A model generated the notes under the pieces. The model had not been told where the DNA came from, made no database searches, and saw only the letters and a list, made by a program, of their open reading frames with translations. Position numbers and translations under genes: made by a program. 64,000 nucleotides of DNA. Source: Aureococcus anophagefferens. Its lineage: Eukaryota > Sar > Pelagophyceae > Pelagomonadales > Pelagomonadaceae. Location of the stretch: assembly GCF_000186865.1 (NCBI RefSeq), contig NW_008705564.1, positions 1,903,494 through 1,967,493 on the forward strand. Reading direction: 5' to 3'. Below, piece after piece: positions 44,966 to 53,858 of this stretch; positions within the stretch are counted from its first letter, which is position 1, and each line of letters begins with the position of its first letter.

Positions 44966-47707
44966 CTAGCCGGGCGGCGCGGCGTTCGGCGCGATGGACG
45001 CGTCCCGGCCGCCCCTCGCGTCCCCCTTGCGCTCCGCCTTGCCCTCCTTCTTGTCCTTGCGCTTCTTTGCGAAGTCGAAGACGCTCGTGCAGAGGCGGAT
45101 GAGGAAGGGCGTGAAGGAGTCGGCGACCGCCGCCGCGTGTTTTTTCGAGTAGCCCGTGCGGAAGCACTTGCCCTCGAGCTTCCAGGGCCGGGGGCCGTTC
45201 GGCGCGTAGGCCTGGAGGTCCTTGACGCAGTCGTCGTGGATCGTGGCCTCGTTGAGCTTGAGCTTGGCCTTGGCCTTCTTGTCGCCCGGCGGCGGCGCGC
45301 TGTCCGGGTCGAAGAACTGGCAGAGGTCGAGGAAGGGCACGTCGGAGCCCATGGAGTTGCCCGCGGCCTTGCCCGGGCGGCCCTTGAAGGTCATGGCGTT
45401 TTCGGCGTCGTAGTGCGGCGACAGGAGGAGGCGCCGCTTGAGCTTGAGGTAGATCGACAGGTTCGAGAACGGGAGCACGAGCGAGAGCCAGGACACGACG
45501 ATCGCGAAGATCTTGTAGTACTTCTTGTAGTTCGTCCGCGACGACGGGATGAGGGACCGGCACACCGGGAACACCGTCGAGGACACCATGAGCGAGAAGA
45601 AGATCCACATGACGTAGACGTGGTTGATCTGGAACGTGTCGTTGAAGCTCTCGTTCTCCGACAGCGACGGGATGAGGAAGACGAGCGTGAGCCCGATGGC
45701 GAGCTCGTTGCCGAGGAACTCGTTAAAGTCTGACGCCCAGATGATGTTCAGCGTGTTCGTGAAGATCGCGAAGAGCAGCGGCATGATCGTCTCGAGGAAC
45801 GGCTGCGTCGCGTCGCGGTAGAGGTAGAACGTGATCTTGACCTTGGGCGTGTAGAAGGGCTTCTTGCCCGGGATGCCGTCGCCGTCGGCCTGGTACTCCA
45901 CCGTCGGCGACGTGTTCATGACCTCCCACTTCTTCATCTCGTCCAGTTTCGTCAGGTCGTCGAAGTCGCGCACGGACACGAGGTTCCGCAGATCTCGGCA
46001 GTGGCACATGAGGCTCGGCCGCAGCTCGTACGTCGTCGTCGCCGCGCCGCTAAAGTTCTTCTCCGGCAGCTTACCCGTGAAGGACGTCAGTTCGACGAGG
46101 ACCTCCGCGGCCATGATGTGGAACGGGTGCGCGGAGAACACGGAGTACAATTTCATGGGCATCTTCGTCGCGAACGTCGTGCTCTTGGCCTGCCACTCGG
46201 CGTTGTAGTGTTTGGCCGCCGTCGGCGCCGTCTTGCGGAGGTCAAAGCAGTCCTTCGATTCCGTCTCGCCCTCGTTGACGCGCATGCCGAAGTAGGGGAG
46301 CGCGTCCGTGCCCGCGACGCGCTGCAGCGCGGCGAGGTCGTAGAGCAGCGGCCGCTGGATGAGCGTGCCCACGAGATTGACCGAGTCCTCCTCGTCCTTG
46401 CCGCGGTTCGCGCTCAGCTTCTTCACCAGGATGGTCATGTAGACGGGCACGACGATCTGCACCTTCTTCGGCTTGTGCTCATCGAGGTGCCGCACGGACG
46501 CGTGCGGCCGCGTGTCCAGCGACTTGTGCAGGAGGCGGTAGTCGAAGTCCTTGCCGCTCATGGCGTGCAGCAGCGCGTCGATCTTATCCGTGTCGCGGTC
46601 GACCTGGACGCTCATGGATTCGCGGAGCTTCCGCGTCTCCCGCATCAACTCCGGGATGAGACGCGTGACCTCGTCGAAGGTCCGCTCGCCGTGCTCCCGC
46701 AGGAACGCGTGTAGCCCCTCCGTCAGCCGCAGGCGCACGCCCATGCTCTGGAGGCGCAGCTCGCCGAAGGACGTGCCCTTGTCGCCCATCTCGCGGAGCT
46801 CCTCGCGCGTCACGTGCGCGAGGGCCTTCCCGTCGATGTGGTGCCCCTCGAGGACCTCGGCGATCTTCACGGCCATCTCCTCGTCGCCGTTTTCGGTTTC
46901 CCGCAGGATGTGGGCGACGACGAGGCCCGCCTCCTTCACCGTCCACGTCGCGCCCGCGCGCGGGCTCGAGAACGCCGCGCCGGCCTTCCGCGCCGTCGGC
47001 TGCCGCTTCAGGCCGTCGGCGGCCTGGACGGCGTCGAGCACGGTGCGCGCCGCGTGCTTCAGGGAGGGCCGCGCCTCCCTGACGGCGGCGAAGTCCTCGC
47101 GGCCCCGGTGCGTCTCGAGGAAGCGGCGGATCGCGGCGTGCAGGCGGAAGCGCGGCCCGACCTTGCGGAGCGTCGCCAGCGCCGCGCCGTCGTCGGCGCC
47201 GTGGTGGCCCTCGCAGAGGAGCGCCAGGTCGTTGGCGCCGAGGACCGCGAGCACGTCGCCCGTGACCTCGTGGCCTCGGAAAAGGCCGCCGCAGTCGCCG
47301 ACGCCGAGCTCGCGGCAGAGCTCGCTGACGACGGCCGCGACGTCGTCAGCGCCCCAGGCCGCGTAGGCCGCCGGCGGCGCGACGCCGTCGGTTCGTTCTT
47401 TGGAGAAGCGCTTGGGCTTGTCGCGCGGCGACTGCCGCGGCGGCGCGGCGGCGGCGCGCGGCGCGGCGGCGGCGCGCGGCGCGGCGCCGTTGGGCGGCGC
47501 GGCGCCGTTGGGCGGCGCGGCGCCGTTGGGGGGCGCGGCGCCGTAGGGCACGTGGGGCGTCGGCGGCAGCCGCGGCACGAGGGGCGCGGCGAGGTGCGCG
47601 GGGAAGCCGTGGCGGTCCACGGGCGCACTCAGCGCATGCGGATGCCACGGCTGCCGCCGCGGCGCCAGCGCGTCGCCGCGGGGCGAATCCGGCGGGGAGT
47701 TCGGCAT
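44966..47707 (-). CDS. SAM-domain protein with a pentameric-ligand-gated-channel-like region
   Basis: The 913-residue product starts with a Pro/Ala-rich tail containing three GAAPPN repeats. Two SAM-like helical bundles follow (VSELCRELGVGDCGGLFRGH ... LEGHHIDGKALAHVTREEL), then a helical stretch. A beta-rich region (KVQIVVPVYMTI, VFSAHPFHIMAAEVLVEL, KVKITFYLYRDATQ) leads into clustered membrane segments (FLETIMPLLFAIFTNTLNII; LAIGLTLVFLIPSL; VYVMWIFFSLMVSSTVFPV; a fourth at IFAIVVSWLSLVLPF). The order ligand-domain strands, then M1-M3, resembles Cys-loop channels. SAM domains would cluster the protein or recruit partners. The fold call is inference from topology and needs structure prediction. 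Confidence 0.65.
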   Translation of the reverse strand: MPNSPPDSPRGDALAPRRQPWHPHALSAPVDRHGFPAHLAAPLVPRLPPTPHVPYGAAPPNGAAPPNGAAPPNGAAPRAAAAPRAAAAPPRQSPRDKPKRFSKERTDGVAPPAAYAAWGADDVAAVVSELCRELGVGDCGGLFRGHEVTGDVLAVLGANDLALLCEGHHGADDGAALATLRKVGPRFRLHAAIRRFLETHRGREDFAAVREARPSLKHAARTVLDAVQAADGLKRQPTARKAGAAFSSPRAGATWTVKEAGLVVAHILRETENGDEEMAVKIAEVLEGHHIDGKALAHVTREELREMGDKGTSFGELRLQSMGVRLRLTEGLHAFLREHGERTFDEVTRLIPELMRETRKLRESMSVQVDRDTDKIDALLHAMSGKDFDYRLLHKSLDTRPHASVRHLDEHKPKKVQIVVPVYMTILVKKLSANRGKDEEDSVNLVGTLIQRPLLYDLAALQRVAGTDALPYFGMRVNEGETESKDCFDLRKTAPTAAKHYNAEWQAKSTTFATKMPMKLYSVFSAHPFHIMAAEVLVELTSFTGKLPEKNFSGAATTTYELRPSLMCHCRDLRNLVSVRDFDDLTKLDEMKKWEVMNTSPTVEYQADGDGIPGKKPFYTPKVKITFYLYRDATQPFLETIMPLLFAIFTNTLNIIWASDFNEFLGNELAIGLTLVFLIPSLSENESFNDTFQINHVYVMWIFFSLMVSSTVFPVCRSLIPSSRTNYKKYYKIFAIVVSWLSLVLPFSNLSIYLKLKRRLLLSPHYDAENAMTFKGRPGKAAGNSMGSDVPFLDLCQFFDPDSAPPPGDKKAKAKLKLNEATIHDDCVKDLQAYAPNGPRPWKLEGKCFRTGYSKKHAAAVADSFTPFLIRLCTSVFDFAKKRKDKKEGKAERKGDARGGRDASIAPNAAPPG

Positions 47708-47901
47708 CACTCTAAGCGCGCGACGCGCTCCGATGGGCTGCCTCTACGAGCTTCGTTGCGCCCGGCGTTCCCAGTAGCAGGGGAGGGCAATCCAGACTGC
47801 GGCCGGGCAGGCGCGCGACGGTTGAAAAGTGTACATTCAATGTTACCTCAATCACTTGATCAACGTCGGCATAATTAGTCGGTTGCTCGGGCTGCCCAAG
47901 C

Positions 47902-48759
47902 ATGAGCAAGTTCTCGGCGCCCGCGGAGGAGCTGCCCTTCCACTTCCTCGAGGCGTACCAGAGGGAGACGCCGGAGAACGTCGCCCTCTTCGCCGCGGCG
48001 GAGAAAGGCGACGGCGCGGAAGTCAAGGCCCTCCTCGAGCGCGGCGCCTACGCCAACTGGTTCGAGGAGGCGAGGACCGGCGGCATGACCGCCGTGCACG
48101 TCGCCGCCCGCGCCCCGTCGACGCACGCCCTCGACGCCCTCCTCGCCTTCGAGGCGGCGGACGCGGCCTACGCGCCGCGCTTCGACCTCAAGTCGACGGC
48201 GTCGAAGAGCTCGCCGCTCCACGAGGCCGCGGCGGCCGGCGCGGCCGACAACGTCGCATTGCTGCTGGCGGCCCCGGGCGTCGCAATCGACGGCGTCAAC
48301 GCCTACGGCGACACGGCCCTGGCCCTCGCCTGCGCCGCCAACTCGTCCGCGGCCGCGAAGGTCCTCCTGGACGCGGCCGCGGACGTCAGGGCCGCGAACG
48401 CGCGCGGCCAGCGGCCCCTCCACCTCGCCGTCGCCGGCGTCGCCGCGGCGCTCCGCCGGGGCACCGACGGCGACGCGGCCCTCGACGTCGTCAAGCTGCT
48501 GCTCGCGGAGAAGGCGGACCCGAACGCGCCCGACGGCCACGGCCAGACGCCGCTGCACCACGTCGCGGCCATGCGCGAGACGGAGGCGACGGTGAAGCTC
48601 GCCAAGCTCCTCCTCGCGAACAAGGCCCAGTCGAAGATCCGCGACGCCAACGGCCAGCGCCCCTCGGAGCTCGGCGCGAACCGCGCGACGCCGCGCGGCG
48701 AGCTCAAGGCGCTCCTCAAGAGCCACGAGCGCCTCATCGTCGACTCGACGACGTTCTAG
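47902..48759 (+). CDS. Ankyrin-repeat protein
   Basis: This 285-residue protein is built of about six ankyrin repeats. The clearest are SSPLHEAAAAGAADNVALLL, GDTALALACAAN, GQRPLHLAVAGV, GQTPLHHVAAMRE and the C-terminal GQRPSELGANR. The N-terminus (FHFLEAYQRETPENVALF) is outside the repeats. Ankyrin repeats bind other proteins and give no catalytic clue. The upstream spacer (47708-47901) contains TCAATCACTTGATCAACGTC, similar to a string near 51816. It is convergent with the PDZ/OmpA gene (23 bp). Confidence 0.85.
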   Translation: MSKFSAPAEELPFHFLEAYQRETPENVALFAAAEKGDGAEVKALLERGAYANWFEEARTGGMTAVHVAARAPSTHALDALLAFEAADAAYAPRFDLKSTASKSSPLHEAAAAGAADNVALLLAAPGVAIDGVNAYGDTALALACAANSSAAAKVLLDAAADVRAANARGQRPLHLAVAGVAAALRRGTDGDAALDVVKLLLAEKADPNAPDGHGQTPLHHVAAMRETEATVKLAKLLLANKAQSKIRDANGQRPSELGANRATPRGELKALLKSHERLIVDSTTF

Positions 48760-48782
48760 AGTCCCGCGCTAGGCCCCCTCCG

Positions 48783-50912
48783 TTACGCGAGCAGCGTGTG
48801 CACCTCGACGCGCCGGTTGACGTGGCCGACGGTCTCGTCGATGACGTCGCCAGTCAATCTCCTGGTGCCCGCGAAGCCCTGCGCGTAGACGCGGTCGGGC
48901 TCGATGCCGCAGGCGAGGATGAACTGCTTGACGGCGTCGGCGCGCGCCGTCGACAGGCCCATGGCGCCCCCGGGGCACTTGACGCACATCGACGACCCGT
49001 TGGGGCAGCCGCCGCTGCCGTCGCAGTCGAGGCCGCACTTGGAGTTCACGTGGCCCTCGAAGCGCACGGCGATGCCGGGGTGCGCCTGGAGCACCTTGAG
49101 GATCTGCGCGAGCAGGGGCTGCGACTTGGGCAGCGGGATCGCGCGGCTCCCGACGAACTGGATCATCTGCGAGAACCACATGCGCCGCGCGCCGGCGTCG
49201 ACCATGACGCCCGCGCCCTCGAGCGCGCACCGCCGGCAGATGGCGAAGTCGCCGCGCGCGTAGAGCTTGTCGTCGCTCCGCCCGCACTTGGAGCACGCCA
49301 GCGCGCGCGCCGCGGCGTCGGCCGGTCGCACGAATCGCAGTTCGCCCGCGTGGTCCTCGTGCTGCAAGACCGGCGGCGACTCGCCCAATTCGTAGACCGC
49401 CGTCGCGATCTTCGACTCGAGGAGCGGCGCCTCGCCGTCCGCGGGCTCGTAGACCGGCTCCAGGTCCGCGTCGCACGCGGCGAAGAACGCGTCCGGCTCG
49501 ACCGCGCCGAGCTCGACGCGCTCGCGGCCGCCGCCGAAGACGCCGTCGCCCGCCGCGCCGAGCGCGACGACGTCGCCGCCGCCGGCCTCCGCGAAGTCCA
49601 GGCCCTCGACCGTCGCCGCCGCCGCCGCCGCGCGCGTCGCCTTGGCGCGCTGGGCCCGCTCCGTCGCGCGGCGCCGCGCGAGCGCCGGCGACGCGTCCGC
49701 GACTTTGTCCCGCCACTCGCGCGCGAGGCCGTAGGGGTCGTCGACCTGCCCCGTCGCGCAGAGCTCGAGGATCTCGAAGGCGCCGTCGCGGTCCAAGAGA
49801 CCCGCGGCGACGGCGTCGACGAGCGCGTTGCCCAAAGCCGCGTAGCCCTCTGGGACCGAGCTCGTCGCCTCCGCGACGGCCGCGCGTTGCTCGAAGGACG
49901 CCAGGGTCTGGCCCGGCCGCGGCAAAGGCACGGCCTTCGTCAGCACGGCGTAGCGGCCCGGCGCCGTGAAGTGGAGCGGCCGCTCGTAGGACCGCCACGC
50001 GTGGCTCTCGTCGGCGACGCCCGCCGCCGACTCCTCCTCGAGCTTCGAGACGTCGACGAGCGCGTAGACGTGCTTCATGCCCCGGGGCGCGCGCGACATG
50101 GCGATCCTGAGCTCGTCGGGGTGCGCCGCGACGTTCTCGATGGCCGGCCGCGGCGCGCGCCGCTCCGCGGCGTCCTCGGCGCGCTGCGCGGCGGCCTCGG
50201 CGCGGCGCCGCGTCCGCGCGGCCGCGGCGAGGGCCCGGTCGCCCTGGGCCATGATCTTCGTCTCCTTCGTCGCCTTCTCGATGGCGCCGGCGAAGAGGCG
50301 GTTGAAGTAGGCGACGCGCGACCGCACGTGCTCGAGCTCCAGGCTCCGGAACTTGTCGCGGACGTCGGCGCTGATCGCGGTCTTCTGCTGCTCGAGCTTG
50401 TCGGCCTGGTGCGACCGGTGCTCGGCCTGGAGCGCCTCCCAGCGCGACGCGACGCCGCCGGAGGACGCGGCGGCCGCGCCGGCCGCGGTGGCTCCGGCGG
50501 CGACGGACGCCTTGGCGGGCGGCGGCGGCTTGGGCTTCGCGGCGGGCGGCGTCGGCTTCGCGGCCGGCGGCGGCTTGGGCTTCGCGGCGGGCGGCGGCGG
50601 CGTCGGCTTCGCGGCGGGCGGCGCCGGCGCGGCGGCGGGCGGCGCCGCGGCGGCGGGCGCGCCGACCTCGCGCTCGAAGAGGATCGTCACCGGCCGGCCG
50701 ACGTCGGCCATGACCGCCAGCACGCCGTCGTAGTCGCCCGCGCGGCGGCCGTTGACGCGCGCGATGACGTCGCCGACGGCGACGCCCTGCGTCGACGCCG
50801 CGCCGCCCGTTTTGACGGAGACGACGACGGCGGACGAGTCGCTCTCGCGGCAGCCGAGCACGAGGCCCAGCGTGCCGTCGAAGGTCGCGCCGTGGGTCGT
50901 GAACGCCGCCAT
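48783..50912 (-). CDS. PDZ protein with C-terminal OmpA-like domain
   Basis: The 709-residue product begins with a PDZ domain (about 10-85; LGLVLGCRESDSSAVVV, VGDVIARVNGRRAGDY). A Pro/Lys/Ala repeat linker, a coiled coil and a central unrecognised region follow. A four-Cys zinc knuckle (CSKCGRSDDKLYARG ... CRRC) precedes a C-terminal OmpA/MotB-like domain. That domain has the strand FVGSRAIPL, the GH motif in VRFEGHVNSK, then LSTARADAVKQFI and NRRVEVHTLL. In bacteria this fold binds peptidoglycan, but a eukaryotic copy with a PDZ domain probably binds another ligand. The start at 50912 (MAAFTTHG) is chosen because it precedes the PDZ; the frame is open 29 codons further upstream. Confidence 0.75.
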   Translation of the reverse strand: MAAFTTHGATFDGTLGLVLGCRESDSSAVVVSVKTGGAASTQGVAVGDVIARVNGRRAGDYDGVLAVMADVGRPVTILFEREVGAPAAAAPPAAAPAPPAAKPTPPPPAAKPKPPPAAKPTPPAAKPKPPPPAKASVAAGATAAGAAAASSGGVASRWEALQAEHRSHQADKLEQQKTAISADVRDKFRSLELEHVRSRVAYFNRLFAGAIEKATKETKIMAQGDRALAAAARTRRRAEAAAQRAEDAAERRAPRPAIENVAAHPDELRIAMSRAPRGMKHVYALVDVSKLEEESAAGVADESHAWRSYERPLHFTAPGRYAVLTKAVPLPRPGQTLASFEQRAAVAEATSSVPEGYAALGNALVDAVAAGLLDRDGAFEILELCATGQVDDPYGLAREWRDKVADASPALARRRATERAQRAKATRAAAAAATVEGLDFAEAGGGDVVALGAAGDGVFGGGRERVELGAVEPDAFFAACDADLEPVYEPADGEAPLLESKIATAVYELGESPPVLQHEDHAGELRFVRPADAAARALACSKCGRSDDKLYARGDFAICRRCALEGAGVMVDAGARRMWFSQMIQFVGSRAIPLPKSQPLLAQILKVLQAHPGIAVRFEGHVNSKCGLDCDGSGGCPNGSSMCVKCPGGAMGLSTARADAVKQFILACGIEPDRVYAQGFAGTRRLTGDVIDETVGHVNRRVEVHTLLA

Positions 50913-51395
50913 CGGTCGACGCGACCGGCGCCGCGGACAAGGTGGCGCGATGTGCCGGCGCCCTCTCGAGCCGCTTGATCGTTGTGGCAACGTCATCACG
51001 TCGTTACATGAATGATAACGCCGAAGCTTATGGGGCGGCTTTCGGAGGGTGCGCGGGGGTGGTTTCGCGCAGCGGCCGGTGGTGGGGCTCGCCGCGTCGG
51101 CTCCGGGGGGCGCTCGGGGAGGAGCACCCCGCTGCGCGCGTCGATTGGGCGGCGGGGCGCCGAGCGCGAGAGCTTGCAGTGCTTGGCCGTCGGCGCGACG
51201 TCGCCCACGGGCCCGGGGGGCTGCCGCGCGCGCTCGCTTCGTTCGGATGCCTTCGGCGTGAGTCTTGGGGGGAGCTGGTGGGGTCGGCGCCCTCGATGGC
51301 TTCGGTGTGCGGGCTTCGATGTGCCCGTGTCCATTCGTTTCTCTGCATTCTGCAGCGTCTCTTCGTAGCGTGGCGCTGTGTGCGGCTCCGTCGAC

Positions 51396-51437
51396 GTCGG
51401 CGTCTTCGCTCTCTTCGTCGGCGTCTTTGCTCTCTTC
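51396..51437. repeat. 21-bp tandem duplication
   Basis: GTCGGCGTCTTCGCTCTCTT at 51396 recurs with one change (TTC to TTT) at 51417, giving two 21-bp units. It lies in the long spacer upstream of the four-TM gene. Confidence 0.8.
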
Positions 51438-51796
51438 GGTCCCGCTGACTACGGGTGTCCTCTTCGGCGGTGCCCTCGGCTAGCCACTTGTGGTCCTGAG
51501 GTTGAATCGGCCTAGTCGAGCCGGACGTCCTGCCCGTCGGGTGCGGGTGCCTTCGTTCTCAACCTCCCCCGGTCCACGGAGAGTCCGTTGAGTGTCGTCT
51601 GAATGAGGCGACTCAGGATGCTACTGCCTTGCGCCAGTCCCGGCGTGCTCTCGGCGTGGCGGTGGTACCAGGCGTGGCGCGAGTGTACCGCCGCCTCCGT
51701 CCCGAGTGCGCGCACGATCTTCAGGGTGGAGGAGGGGGCCGGTGTGGTTCGCCAGATCCCCGGCTAGGCCTCCGCCCGCGCCTTCCCCGGCGGGAT

Positions 51797-51891
51797 CTTC
51801 GGGTGTGCTCCCCCTTCAATAACTTGGTCAACGTCGCCTCCGGGCGGGGCTTCGGGTGCGCACCCCCTTCAATAACTAGTCCAACGTCGCC
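51797..51891. repeat. 42-bp duplicated block upstream of the four-TM gene
   Basis: Blocks 51797-51838 and 51850-51891 share 37 of 42 positions, including CTTCGGGTG, CCCCCTTCAATAACT and CAACGTCGCC. The copies are 53 bp apart and about 190-280 bp upstream of the next ATG, a plausible promoter duplication. Confidence 0.75.
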
Positions 51892-52075
51892 AACGATCAC
51901 CGCGTCTGTCACACTCACGGCGCCGTCTTTCACGCACTGCGCGCAAGTTTCAGCCCTTTCATCGCTTGCAAACCGCCCACAACACTCCTTTGCGAGCGCT
52001 TCGACTACCAAAGCAACAGTCAGCGCACTAGACGCGACCAATTCCAGCATATCGAACGCCGTCGTCCTGGGTTCG

Positions 52076-52798
52076 ATGGAGGAATCTTCGGCCGTCGAGG
52101 TCGCCGCGACGGCCACGAACGTCGCCGTCGCCGTCGTCGCCGTGCCGGCGAACAACGACCACCCGCAGTGCGAGCTGTGCCAGCGGTATGCTGCGTTCGA
52201 ACTCCTCGTCGTCGCGTTGAGCGTCGCGTATTGGGCGCTCGCGGTCTACGCGCTCCACGCGCCGACGGTCGTCGCGGGCATCTTCCTCGGCACGCTCTTC
52301 CCCGGCCTGCTGCTCTCGCTCCACGTGCTGATGTCGTCGTCGAGTCGCGTCCACGTGAACCGGGGGTTGGACGACCTCTCGGAGGCCATGGGCGACAAGT
52401 CGTGCGCGCCCGCGGCGATCTCGGCCCACTGGGTCACGTCGCACGTCGCCAACGTCGTCGTCTGGGTTCTGACGACGCTCTTCGCCGTCGCGTGGTCCGT
52501 CTACGCCTACGTCGCGGGCCGCGTCCGCTCGCCGATCGGCGTCGCCTTCGTCGCCGCGGCGCTGCTCTTCATCCTCTTCTACCGCCGGGCCGCGCGCGTC
52601 GGCCAGCGCTGCAAGCCGACGTCTCGACCCTGCGACGCGACCGTCCAACCCGCGGACGCGGAGGGCGTCAGCATGGTCGCCGTCGCGACCGCGGCGGAGG
52701 ACGCGCCGGACGTCGCGACCGCGGCGCCGGCGCCGCCGCCGGGCCACGCCCTCCAGAACCGCCGCTTCTTCGTCGGGCCGCGCATCTACAGCCCCTAA
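52076..52798 (+). CDS. Four-TM membrane protein, unknown function
   Basis: This 240-residue protein has four hydrophobic segments: FELLVVALSVAYWALAVYAL, VVAGIFLGTLFPGLLLSLHV, VANVVVWVLTTLFAVAWSVY and IGVAFVAAALLFILFYRRAA. A CELCQRY pair of cysteines precedes the first. The C-terminal tail is Ala/Pro-rich. No transporter or channel signature is visible. The start at 52076 (MEESSAVEV) is the first ATG after the repeat-rich spacer; the frame is open further up but looks non-coding. It is in tandem with the hydrolase gene, 157 bp away. Confidence 0.6.
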   Translation: MEESSAVEVAATATNVAVAVVAVPANNDHPQCELCQRYAAFELLVVALSVAYWALAVYALHAPTVVAGIFLGTLFPGLLLSLHVLMSSSSRVHVNRGLDDLSEAMGDKSCAPAAISAHWVTSHVANVVVWVLTTLFAVAWSVYAYVAGRVRSPIGVAFVAAALLFILFYRRAARVGQRCKPTSRPCDATVQPADAEGVSMVAVATAAEDAPDVATAAPAPPPGHALQNRRFFVGPRIYSP

Positions 52799-52955
52799 GT
52801 GCGGGTGCACATAGCAGGCGGGGCGTTTCGCGGTGTCGTTGTCGTCAAGTTGCACTCAGAGAGCACTCGAAGCTCACTCGCCAAATCAGTGCGAAGGCTG
52901 CTGTGGCAGCAGGCCCTCGCAAGCAGCGCGACGAGCTGCCGCGGCAAAAAACAAC

Positions 52956-53858
52956 ATGGCCTCGCTCGGCTCCTACATCGACATCCTGCAACCGTCGAGC
53001 AGCCAGCGCTTCGCGTGCCTCGGCGCGGACCTGCACGCCGAGGCCTGGGAGCCGCCGTCGACGCCGCAGGGCACGCTCTACCACTCGCACGGCGTCTGCG
53101 AGAGCAACCACACCGTGACCGTGCAGCGCCTCGCGCGCGCCTGCGTCGACGGGGGCTGGCGCCTCGTGTCGCTGGAGCACGAGGGCCACGGCCTGTCGAG
53201 CGGCGCGCGCGCCGTCTGCGCCGACCTGGGGCGCTTGGCGGAGCACCTCGCGGCGTTCGTCGCCAAGGAGCTCGACGCGCGGCCCGCGGGCGAGCCCTGG
53301 GCGCTCAGCGGCCACTCCATGGGCGCCGTCGTCGCGCTCTACTCCGCCCACCTCCCCGCGCTCCGCGACCGGCCCGCGCGGCGCGGGCTCGCGCTGCTCG
53401 CGCCGGCCGTCGGCGTCGACGCGCGCGCGGTGCCGCCGACGGTCGTCGTCGGCGCGCTGCGGGCCTTTAGCTGGCTCGCGCCGGCGTCGAACTTCGGGAT
53501 GACGCCGCGCGAGGATCCGCGCGTCTACGCCGTGCCCGCGGACAGCGACCGCAACTACAGCGGCTTCTGGCCGCTGGCGACGTCCCGCGCGCTGCTCGAC
53601 GCGACGTCCGGCGGCGTCCTCGAGGACCTCGCGTCGGGCGCGCTCGCCGTGCCGGACCGCCTGCTCGTCGTCCACGGCCGCCGGGACACCGTCGTGCCGC
53701 TGAAGGCCGTCGCGGCCTTCGTCGAGGCCGCGGGCAAGCCCGTCGGGGAGACGCTCCTCGCCGTGCCCAAGGCGGGCCACGACCTCACCGTGGACCCGTC
53801 GACGGGCGGCGACGTCTGCGCGCGCGCCGTCGCCTTCGTCGACACGCCCCCGACCTAA
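52956..53858 (+). CDS. Alpha/beta hydrolase (monoacylglycerol-lipase-like)
   Basis: This 300-residue protein matches the serine hydrolase fold. Motifs are YHSHGVCESNH (oxyanion region), EHEGHGLSSG, the nucleophile elbow GHSMGA, the acid strand VVHGRRDTVVP and the catalytic His in PKAGHDLTVD. The pattern EHEGHGxSxG plus GHSMGG-type elbow is typical of monoglyceride lipase and lysophospholipase relatives. No signal peptide is visible. Its TAA (53856-53858) directly abuts the TAG of the convergent patatin gene (53859-53861). Confidence 0.88.
   Translation: MASLGSYIDILQPSSSQRFACLGADLHAEAWEPPSTPQGTLYHSHGVCESNHTVTVQRLARACVDGGWRLVSLEHEGHGLSSGARAVCADLGRLAEHLAAFVAKELDARPAGEPWALSGHSMGAVVALYSAHLPALRDRPARRGLALLAPAVGVDARAVPPTVVVGALRAFSWLAPASNFGMTPREDPRVYAVPADSDRNYSGFWPLATSRALLDATSGGVLEDLASGALAVPDRLLVVHGRRDTVVPLKAVAAFVEAAGKPVGETLLAVPKAGHDLTVDPSTGGDVCARAVAFVDTPPT

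Larger units (their letters stand above)
50913..52075. other. 1.16-kb low-complexity divergent spacer
   Basis: This is the longest gene-free stretch in the window. It is G/T-rich on the plus strand, with runs such as CTCTTCG and GGGGGG, and contains two local duplications listed separately. Several frames are open but their composition is unlike neighbouring genes. It may hold a decayed repeat or long regulatory region; no gene, TIR or transposase is recognised. Confidence 0.45.

Noticed and set aside
48783..50912. OmpA-like domain as proof of bacterial contamination or recent transfer
   Set aside because: Base composition matches the neighbours and the domain is fused to PDZ and coiled-coil parts, so the gene belongs to this genome; older transfer cannot be judged here.
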